From the NCBI GenBank assembly GCA_937894355.1, contig CALCRD010000332.1, positions 1-6,930 on the forward strand: DNA of 6,930 nucleotides, given 5' to 3'. The DNA is from an uncultured Bacillus sp. Its GTDB lineage: Bacteria; Bacillota; Bacilli; Bacillales; Cytobacillaceae. The notes below the pieces were generated by a model. It was given only the letters and a program-made list of their open reading frames with translations. It ran no database searches and was not told the origin of the DNA. The translations under genes were made by a program, and so were the position numbers. Of this stretch, positions 1 to 5,329 are shown in pieces. Positions within the stretch are counted from its first letter, which is position 1, and every line of letters starts with the position of its first letter.

Positions 1-105
1 GAGATCGCGGAGATTGCTAAAAGGTGCGGCATAGCAACCGCGTCGATGAAACAGTGGTTTAAAAAATACGGCAACCTGGCAGGCGAAAGGAAGGTGAGGG
101 GATGA
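1..105 (+). CDS. 3' end of a helix-turn-helix protein (start outside the window)
   Basis: An open frame runs from the first base and stops at the TGA at 103-105, giving 34 C-terminal residues. The stretch IAEIAKRCGIATASMKQWF looks like a helix-turn-helix: a first helix, a turn at the Gly, then a recognition helix ending in a Trp-Phe and a basic tail. The stop overlaps the start of the next gene as ATGA, so the two are translationally coupled and this gene belongs to the same train. By position it is probably a small phage DNA-binding or regulatory protein. The family cannot be named from this fragment, and the motif could also be the C-terminal HTH of a larger protein. Confidence 0.6.
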   Translation, partial: EIAEIAKRCGIATASMKQWFKKYGNLAGERKVRG

Positions 106-557
106 AAATACCATGGGACGTAAAAAGCGTGATTATCAACGAACTGAGAGCATATCGAGAGAACAAGATCCAGCTCGAAAAACTCAAAAAGGACAAAGAG
201 GACATCTACCACCGAACCCGCCAACCCGCAAACGAGCCGGTGAAAGGTAGCCACGCTGGAGATCCGACCTACTCAAAAGTAGCGCAGCTACAGGAGATAG
301 AAGAGGCTATTTTTAACTTGCAGCGGAGGATTGCAAACGTTGAGGCGGGGTTGGCGATGTGCATGCAAGAAGAGCGCCGGCTGATGGAATATCGCTATAT
401 GGGCGAGTGCGAACCGACTAACGAAGAGACGGCAGATTATATGCGGTACGGTAACCGGAACAAGTTTTACCGGGTAAGAGATGCGGCAATATCAAAGTTC
501 GCGAAGGTGTACGGGGTTTATGATGAGAGATGGAGCAGGGCGGGAACGCGCAGCTAA
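102..557 (+). CDS. RinA/ArpU-like (DUF1492-type) phage late transcription regulator
   Basis: This 151-residue protein has the layout of the small RinA/ArpU/DUF1492 regulators that activate late or packaging genes in Firmicute phages. It has an N-terminal helix with Leu-Tyr-Asn-Lys spacing (about residues 8-35) and a short linker containing GDPT (about 53-56). A long amphipathic helix follows (58-98), then a C-terminal sigma-region-4-like HTH (about 95-140) with a YRYM segment and an NKFYRVRDAAI recognition helix. The start at 102 overlaps the stop of the preceding gene and is preceded by a purine-rich AAGGTGAGG. Its presence is the main reason for calling the window phage-derived. In known phages such regulators sit just upstream of the packaging genes, whereas here the csf genes follow. 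The assignment rests on architecture, not a database match. Confidence 0.7.
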   Translation: MKIPWDVKSVIINELRAYRENKIQLEKLKKDKEDIYHRTRQPANEPVKGSHAGDPTYSKVAQLQEIEEAIFNLQRRIANVEAGLAMCMQEERRLMEYRYMGECEPTNEETADYMRYGNRNKFYRVRDAAISKFAKVYGVYDERWSRAGTRS

Positions 558-573
558 TGGGGGCGTGAGAAAA

Positions 574-1344
574 ATGAAATTTGAAAAACCATGCTACGTA
601 ACACCACACGCTATAGAGCGCTTTAAGGAAAGATTCGCCAACCTCCCGCCCGAGGAAATTATGTATATCATCCAGCTAAATTATAACAAAGATGGGTTAC
701 CAATTAATGCAAAAATGAAGCACGGCAAGCTTTCCCTCGTCTATCGCGGAACATACAAAGAATATTGTTTCTGTTTTCCGGTTGTCGATGAAGAAGGAAA
801 AGAATGGCCAATAGTTCCAACCGTAACGCCCGACAAATTGCATAAATTGCAAAAAATAAGAGAGCAAAGAAGGCCGTGGACTACTAGAGAAGAGCGAGTC
901 TTGCCGTTATTGATACAAAAATTCACAATAAAGCAATGTGCAGAAATTCTAGGCCGTTCACATATGACAATATCAAGGCACATTACAAAACAGGGGCTAA
1001 GGCGACGGACATCACGGACTTGGACCGAGAGGGAAAAAGAATTGGCAGTTAAATGGTACTCAATGGGCAAAAACTACGAATACATAGCCAAACGATTAGG
1101 ACGAACGGAAAACGCAATCGAAATATTCTTTTGCAGACGACGGAAAGCAATAAGAAGCGATCCGGAAAAACAAGCTGTACTGAAAGCACTTAGTTTTTGC
1201 TTCAACCCGAACAGAGTTTTAAGAGCGGCGAGGGATGCGGGGTTATTAGAGGAGGTGAAAAGACGTGAACTGTGCAGTGAAATTGATTTACGAAGCGGCA
1301 AAGAAAACGCCGATTGTAATAACGCCAAGCGAAAAGGAAGTTAA
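574..1344 (+). CDS. DUF4258-like N-terminal domain fused to two Myb/SANT-like HTH repeats
   Basis: A 256-residue protein with three parts. Residues 7-85 hold a small domain opening with VTPHAIERFKERF and ending in beta-strand-like sequence. It resembles the DUF4258/BrnT-like small domains and matches the protein at 2576-2842. Residues 99-143 (PWTTREE to HITKQGL) and 149-193 (TWTEREKE to FFCRRRKA) are two Trp-Thr-x-x-Glu-type Myb/SANT-like HTH repeats, so the protein probably binds DNA. The ATG at 574 is chosen because GGGGG at 559-563 lies about 10 bases ahead. An in-frame GTG at 565 has no usable Shine-Dalgarno, and longer versions run into the upstream gene. The last 26 or so codons overlap csf1 by 80 bases and encode a hydrophilic, featureless tail. 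Likely a phage regulator; its target is unknown. Confidence 0.65.
   Translation: MKFEKPCYVTPHAIERFKERFANLPPEEIMYIIQLNYNKDGLPINAKMKHGKLSLVYRGTYKEYCFCFPVVDEEGKEWPIVPTVTPDKLHKLQKIREQRRPWTTREERVLPLLIQKFTIKQCAEILGRSHMTISRHITKQGLRRRTSRTWTEREKELAVKWYSMGKNYEYIAKRLGRTENAIEIFFCRRRKAIRSDPEKQAVLKALSFCFNPNRVLRAARDAGLLEEVKRRELCSEIDLRSGKENADCNNAKRKGS
1248..1258 (+). promoter_or_regulatory. Strong Shine-Dalgarno for csf1, fixing a GTG start
   Basis: AGAGGAGGTGA is a near-perfect match to the anti-16S sequence and lies 6 bases before the GTG at 1265. It sits inside the 3' end of the preceding gene. It is the best evidence that csf1 starts at this GTG and overlaps its neighbour, because the first downstream ATG in the frame is far inside the conserved region. 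Confidence 0.8.
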
Positions 1345-1942
1345 ATATGAGTTTGATGTTGGCGACGAATTAGGGAGGTGTTGGCTTTGTGGTTGTGAAA
1401 CCACAAAAGGGTTTCCGAAAAAGAAGATCATTAAACCAACCTTTACCGATCACGATTTAGCAGCCCTTCCCTGGTCAGATGTAGTTTGCGAACATTGTTC
1501 TTGGGCGTTGTCTTATCGAGAGCTTAGAAACTACTCAATACTAGCGACAAGCAACAGGTTATACCACTCATCGCGACCACAGATCCGCGAAACACTATTA
1601 AACCCGCCAGAACCACCGTTCCTGTTATGTGTCGCAGAATCCGGTCAAAGATGGCTACATTTCAAAGCAAAAGTAAATCTATCAAACAAACGATTTGCGG
1701 TCAGGATGGATAACTTTGATGTGATAGCCAGCCCGGAGCAGGTCAAAAGCCTACTAGAACCAATCGAAGAAATGTATCAAACATTTACAAAAGCCGAGAT
1801 CGAAAGCGGCAACTACCAAAGCCACCGGATTAAAGACTTCGGCATGGAACGATGGGAGCAATTAGAATCAACCATCGCACCGCAACGCAAAAGCAGCCTA
1901 TTTCAGCTAGTGCTCTTTGTGGCACAAAGGGAGGAAAAGTAA
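1265..1942 (+). CDS. csf1: Type IV CRISPR-Cas Csf1 (Cas8-like, zinc-binding)
   Basis: I read this 225-residue protein as Csf1, the reduced large-subunit-like component of type IV effector complexes. The size fits the family. Two Cys pairs, CWLC (Cys39, Cys42) and CEHC (Cys75, Cys78), form a four-cysteine zinc site. The region between and after them (PTFTDHDLAALPWS, then an SNRLYHSSR segment near 96-104) follows the Csf1 pattern. The C-terminal half is mixed and less conserved. In type IV RNPs Csf1 is expected at the Cas5/crRNA 5' end. Translation starts at a GTG behind a strong ribosome binding site, inside the previous gene. Unusually, csf1 is not next to cas11-csf2-csf3: three other genes (1962-3197) intervene. 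The module downstream strongly supports the call. Alone, it would be a generic zinc-ribbon protein. Confidence 0.78.
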   Translation: MNCAVKLIYEAAKKTPIVITPSEKEVKYEFDVGDELGRCWLCGCETTKGFPKKKIIKPTFTDHDLAALPWSDVVCEHCSWALSYRELRNYSILATSNRLYHSSRPQIRETLLNPPEPPFLLCVAESGQRWLHFKAKVNLSNKRFAVRMDNFDVIASPEQVKSLLEPIEEMYQTFTKAEIESGNYQSHRIKDFGMERWEQLESTIAPQRKSSLFQLVLFVAQREEK

Positions 1943-1961
1943 CGCAAGGGAGGACAAGGGA

Positions 1962-2579
1962 ATGTCAAAAAGAAAAGGGTGCCCTTTATGCGCTGCCAAA
2001 AGAAGAGCAGAGTATTGGGCAAAAAGAGAAGAGGAGTCGCGAAAAGTTCTGGAAAAATACGGGATAAAATATTTAGGGATCGGAGCACGGTTCGACGATT
2101 TAGAGAATAGAGTGGACGTTAGGGCACGCGGAGAGGCGTGGAAGGAAACGGGCCTATTTTCTCCACCAACAGCTACCAACTTAGGCTGTTACGACTTTAC
2201 GCCTGCTACTATAAAAAACATACCTGAAAAAGATTTTGCTAAAATAATTCGCTTCGGGGAAGTGTCTGCTAAACGGGTACAAGAAGCGGAGATTACAAAA
2301 GAAATTGATAGGAAGTGGAGAAAAGATTATAGGAAACAGCGCAAAAGATGGTTTGAAATAGAAGAAAGGCAGGAGAGGGAAAAAGAGGAAAGGGCAGAAA
2401 AGAGAAAGCTACGCGAAAAACTACGCTTGGAAAAAGAAGCTCGAAGGAAAGCGAAAAAACAAAAACAAACAAGAGAGCAAAGACGCGTATTAGCTGAAAA
2501 GGGGTATTCTACGGCACTGCGGATTATCGAGATGGACAAAAAAAGAAGCAGCACAGACAAGCAGAGGGAGGAAAAATGA
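1962..2579 (+). CDS. Unknown CxxC protein with a long charged coiled coil
   Basis: I do not recognise this 205-residue protein. It opens with a basic stretch and one CPLC pair (Cys7, Cys10), which is half of a zinc ribbon, so it would need a partner or a dimer to bind metal. Residues 35-105 look like a small folded domain (GIGARFDDLENRVDVRARG, then SPPTATNLGCYDF). Residues 108-178 are an almost uninterrupted Lys/Arg/Glu helix, a likely coiled coil or single alpha-helix. The ATG at 1962 is favoured because GGGAGG at 1948-1953 precedes it at good spacing. An in-frame TTG at 1917 would overlap csf1. It lies directly after csf1 and overlaps the next gene by ATGA. Phage structural, scaffold-like or RNA-binding roles are all possible, and its place inside the type IV operon leaves open a link to the complex. 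Confidence 0.6.
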   Translation: MSKRKGCPLCAAKRRAEYWAKREEESRKVLEKYGIKYLGIGARFDDLENRVDVRARGEAWKETGLFSPPTATNLGCYDFTPATIKNIPEKDFAKIIRFGEVSAKRVQEAEITKEIDRKWRKDYRKQRKRWFEIEERQEREKEERAEKRKLREKLRLEKEARRKAKKQKQTREQRRVLAEKGYSTALRIIEMDKKRSSTDKQREEK

Positions 2580-2842
2580 TAGCAGGAGAATATTTTATTA
2601 CACCTCATGCAGTCCGACAATTTGTAAAGCGGATGGCATGGAACATGACTTACGAGGAAGCGTTAGCGGCAATAATTAAGGGTCTGGAAAACGACATCGA
2701 AAGTATCAAGGAAAATCATACGGGCGCAAAAATCATTAGAGTGAAAGGAGAGTGGAAATTCCGGGCGGTTGTCCGAGATAACGCGGTAGTGACTATTTTA
2801 AAAAGCGGAAAGGGGTTGAAGAGAAATGCGCTACGGGATTAG
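2576..2842 (+). CDS. Small DUF4258-like phage protein
   Basis: This 88-residue protein begins FITPHAVRQFVKRM, followed by a helix (TYEEALAAIIKGLE, about 25-38). It ends in beta strands that finish VVTILKSGKG, the layout of DUF4258/BrnT-like small alpha+beta proteins. Some relatives of that fold are RelE-type RNases, but no catalytic set is evident here and no antitoxin lies alongside. The N-terminus matches that of the protein at 574-1344 (VTPHAIERFKERF), so the two flank csf1 as probable paralogous domains. The ATG overlaps the stop of the preceding gene as ATGA behind GAGGGAGG, indicating translational coupling. Function unknown; a nucleic-acid-binding role is a guess. Confidence 0.6.
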   Translation: MIAGEYFITPHAVRQFVKRMAWNMTYEEALAAIIKGLENDIESIKENHTGAKIIRVKGEWKFRAVVRDNAVVTILKSGKGLKRNALRD

Positions 2843-2885
2843 CACGAAAAACGAGATTGAAAAAAGAGAAAGAAGGGAAAAGAAA

Positions 2886-3197
2886 ATGATTAAAACCTTT
2901 TCGATAGAGTCTGAAAGCTGGTGGGCAGATTCTTTTGACGAGGATTACGAGGAGCAAATAACATTGGAACTTTATAAAAACAAAAAGCTTAAAGGGGTGG
3001 TCGCAGAAGCGACGGCAACATGGAGAGACGGGAAGTGTGTACTGGAGTTTCGTGAGGATGCTTTTATCCTTTTCCGTCACTTCAAAGACTTTTTGGAGGA
3101 ACTGTCTCTCTACAGCAAGATGGAGCCCGAACCCTTTTGTGGGCTCCTAATCAAACACGGCTTTGTCGACGTGACAAAAAGGGAAAGGGGGAAATGA
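2886..3197 (+). CDS. Small acidic protein of unknown function
   Basis: I do not recognise this protein of about 103 residues. It starts with a strongly acidic, Trp-containing segment (ESESWWADSFDEDYEE), then strand-like sequence, then two helices (about residues 57-80) and a basic end. The start is uncertain. The ATG at 2886 follows GAAGGGAAA. An in-frame ATG at 2826 would add 20 residues, mostly Lys/Arg/Glu, and overlap the previous gene by 17 bases behind AAAGGGG. The stop lies one base before the cas11 start, so it is expressed together with the csf genes. Its size, acidity and position directly before the effector subunits make a regulator or complex partner conceivable, but nothing in the sequence proves that. 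It could equally be an ordinary small phage protein. Confidence 0.55.
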   Translation: MIKTFSIESESWWADSFDEDYEEQITLELYKNKKLKGVVAEATATWRDGKCVLEFREDAFILFRHFKDFLEELSLYSKMEPEPFCGLLIKHGFVDVTKRERGK

Positions 3198-3198
3198 G

Positions 3199-3684
3199 AT
3201 GTATTACGGGTTCGAAACTCAGGACGAGAACGCGGCATTGGGTGCCTTGTTAGTTTACGGCATTTACCGAAGTCGCGACATCAAGCGATTTAAAGTAACC
3301 CCAGATATGTGGGGGATCATCGAAAGAGCGGCCAAGAGCAGCGCAAAACGAGCTATGGATCTCCATGATTTTATTGAAAAACTAAAGCCAAGACTAATGT
3401 GCTCGACACTAAAACCAAAATGGATGGCGACCGATGAGGAAGCATTGCTAAGCCCAGTGGCGATGGCGGTTAATCGAGAAACGGGGGAGATTATCCAAAA
3501 ACAAGACAAAGGCAGAAGGCAGTTTTGGGTAGAGATTCTTGAGGAAATAGATCACAAGACAGTTTTAGATATCTTATACAAAAAGACATCATGGGTAATT
3601 GCCTTAGTTCGCGACCGACTGGAAAGAGAAAGGCCGCTTGAGGTCAGTGGAATTATCAAGGAAGACGAGGAGGAAGAGGAATGA
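3199..3684 (+). CDS. cas11: Type IV CRISPR-Cas small subunit (Cas11-like)
   Basis: A 161-residue, largely helical protein immediately upstream of csf2, the place and size of the type IV-B small subunit Cas11. Helices are predicted by eye around 9-25, 34-64 and 105-143 (WVEILEEIDHKTVLDILYKK). Cas11 subunits form the belly filament of Cascade-like complexes beside the Cas7 backbone and contact the guide-target duplex. Sequence conservation in this family is very low, so the call rests mainly on position, length and helical content. The start at 3199 follows AGGGGG (3186-3191). The C-terminal run of Glu residues is encoded by the purine-rich Shine-Dalgarno of csf2, and its stop overlaps the csf2 start as ATGA. 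The alternative is an unrelated small helical phage protein. Confidence 0.65.
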   Translation: MYYGFETQDENAALGALLVYGIYRSRDIKRFKVTPDMWGIIERAAKSSAKRAMDLHDFIEKLKPRLMCSTLKPKWMATDEEALLSPVAMAVNRETGEIIQKQDKGRRQFWVEILEEIDHKTVLDILYKKTSWVIALVRDRLERERPLEVSGIIKEDEEEEE

Positions 3685-4670
3685 ATGGGAGAATTGAGAC
3701 GACATTTACGCTATTAAGTCCGTTATCACATATTGGCGAGAGCATCGGGACAAAATCATTTCTAGCAGAACAGGACATGTTAGACGCCAACGGAAACCCG
3801 GTCTTAGTGTTTGCCTATAGCGGTAATGCCTTACGCGGAATGTGGAGGGACACAGGCGCGGAATATATGCTTGAAAAGCTTGGCGGCATAAACATCCTGC
3901 AAATCCCACTTGACATGTTTTATCTCCTTTTTTCCGGTGGAGCAATTGGCGGCGATCAGTCAATCGACATCGACCAGGCAAGGCGAATCAGGGAGCAAAT
4001 ACCCCATCTATCGTTGTTTGGCGGTGGAGTGGGCAACCAAATATTAGTCGGAAAACTATCTGTTGGCGAGGCTTTACCGGTCTGCAGAGAGACCTCCCAC
4101 ATCATCCCAGAACACGTGCAAGGGAACAGGGAACTGGCAAGTCAACAAATGACCACCGAGGTCAACTATAGCCGGAAAGACGATGCAAAAGACGATATTT
4201 TAAGAAAACACCTGCAAACCGAAGATCAGCTAATGATCGAGGGGCAGCAGATGACCCTGCTTGCCGATCCGGGCGAGAAAAAGAAAAAAGAAAAGAAAGA
4301 AAGCCCACAACAAATGAGATACACCATTGAAACCATGCAGCGCGGATCGGTCTTGTGGCAAGAAACATTCTTTAAGGATTTAAGCGAAATCGAACTAGGG
4401 GCATTGGCGGCATCAATTACAAAATGGGCAGAAAAACCATTTATCGGCGGACAAAACCGGATCGGCATGGGGAAGGTTAAAGCAGAAATGAACATAATCA
4501 TAAACGGAGAACGCGAGCAATTTATTAGCATTGACGACAAATGCCTGCTTGGGGAATCAGCCAAACAAGCCAAAGCAAAATACGATGAATTTTTAAATCA
4601 ATACGCCGCCTATCTCGAAGAAAACAGAAGCGGATTAACTCACGCAATCTCCGGCGAGGTGGCAAAATGA
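3681..4670 (+). CDS. csf2: Type IV CRISPR-Cas Csf2 (Cas7-family backbone)
   Basis: This 329-residue RAMP protein forms the helical backbone that grips the guide RNA in type IV complexes. Visible Cas7 features are the first strand and loop with SPLSHIGES (13-21), SGNALRGMWRDTG (47-59, the typical GxxxRG-type segment after strand 2), and a Gly-rich SLFGGG (111-116). A TTEVNYSR segment (158-165) and the C-terminal glycine loop FIGGQNRIGMGKV (254-266) complete the set. Length fits Csf2. Residues 199-207 are a Lys-rich insert (encoded by an A-rich run near 4274-4300), probably a disordered, RNA-facing loop. Start and stop are both ATGA overlaps, with cas11 upstream and csf3 downstream, so stoichiometric coupled translation is likely. 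Type III Csm3/Cmr4 relatives look similar, but no cas10 is present and the neighbours are type IV. Confidence 0.88.
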   Translation: MNGRIETTFTLLSPLSHIGESIGTKSFLAEQDMLDANGNPVLVFAYSGNALRGMWRDTGAEYMLEKLGGINILQIPLDMFYLLFSGGAIGGDQSIDIDQARRIREQIPHLSLFGGGVGNQILVGKLSVGEALPVCRETSHIIPEHVQGNRELASQQMTTEVNYSRKDDAKDDILRKHLQTEDQLMIEGQQMTLLADPGEKKKKEKKESPQQMRYTIETMQRGSVLWQETFFKDLSEIELGALAASITKWAEKPFIGGQNRIGMGKVKAEMNIIINGEREQFISIDDKCLLGESAKQAKAKYDEFLNQYAAYLEENRSGLTHAISGEVAK

Positions 4671-5329
4671 AGCCACTAAAAATTACTGCTTACATGCAAA
4701 CCGGGAAAGTAGCAACAACAGATCTGTACTTGCCGCTTGATTCAATCATGGCATCAATCTGGATCCATAAAAACAGACCAGACCTAGCCTATACGCCGAT
4801 TATCGACTATGAAAACGTGGTTTATGCAGAATTACCTTTTGAAAAACGCAGCGAAGGCGACGACTGGTATTGGGCTTGCTCGTTTGCTTGTGGAGAGCCG
4901 AAAAGCGAAGAGATCCTGCATTGGCATAAGCGCTTTGACACTGAACTTGGAGCAAAGTATGTTGATTTTGAAAAGCGGCGAGGCCGGGTTGACGTTAAAA
5001 GCGGTCACTATAAAAACTACCGGATGCCGCTCGTAACCTATCTTTTACCAAAGCTGGAATGGTATGCGGTCGGCGATTTAAAAGAAGTTCTGTTACTAGT
5101 CAGCGAAATAACCCACATCGGCAAAAAACGAAGCCAAGGATTAGGCAGAGTACAAAGATGGACAGTCGAAGAGTGGCCGGAGGATCTTTCTCACCTCCGG
5201 GCCATTCCCGATCCGGAAGGCGATATGGAGATGGGGATCAGGCCTCCGTATTGGTTGGCGTGGCAATGGAAACGGGCGAAACTACCAGGAGATGAAAGGT
5301 TGGCGTGCAATGCAAGGCTGGCAGATTGA
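4667..5329 (+). CDS. csf3: Type IV CRISPR-Cas Csf3 (Cas5 family)
   Basis: A 220-residue RAMP protein that fits Csf3, the Cas5-like subunit capping the 5' end of the guide RNA. It begins with a beta strand (KPLKITAYMQTGKVA), has an LPLDSIMASIWI segment (22-33) and the aromatic stretch WYWACSFACG (67-76). Its signature is the glycine-rich loop HIGKKRSQGLGRV (150-162), which marks RAMP proteins and is typical of Cas5/Cas7 folds. No catalytic His pair like that of Cas6 is evident, so guide processing by this protein is not supported. It is coupled to csf2 by ATGA behind a GAGGTGG Shine-Dalgarno, and its 3' end overlaps the CysH-like frame. A 10-bp imperfect hairpin lies in the coding sequence at 5174-5204. 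Confidence 0.83.
   Translation: MKPLKITAYMQTGKVATTDLYLPLDSIMASIWIHKNRPDLAYTPIIDYENVVYAELPFEKRSEGDDWYWACSFACGEPKSEEILHWHKRFDTELGAKYVDFEKRRGRVDVKSGHYKNYRMPLVTYLLPKLEWYAVGDLKEVLLLVSEITHIGKKRSQGLGRVQRWTVEEWPEDLSHLRAIPDPEGDMEMGIRPPYWLAWQWKRAKLPGDERLACNARLAD

Noticed and set aside
1852..2067. Open frame bridging the end of csf1 and the next gene
   Set aside because: It overlaps two better-supported genes, lacks a ribosome binding site and gives a low-complexity basic translation.
2576..2842. BrnT/RelE-type toxin of a toxin-antitoxin pair
   Set aside because: The fold may be related, but no antitoxin-like partner adjoins it and no catalytic residues can be assigned, so only a DUF4258-like label is justified.
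4809..5295. Two alternative + strand frames inside csf3
   Set aside because: They have no ribosome binding sites or recognisable motifs, and they overlap conserved csf3 sequence including its glycine loop.
3681..5329. Type III (Csm/Cmr) backbone genes
   Set aside because: RAMP loops alone would allow it, but there is no cas10, no csm6-like gene and no HD or GGDD motif. The Csf1 zinc protein and CysH-like gene point to type IV-B.
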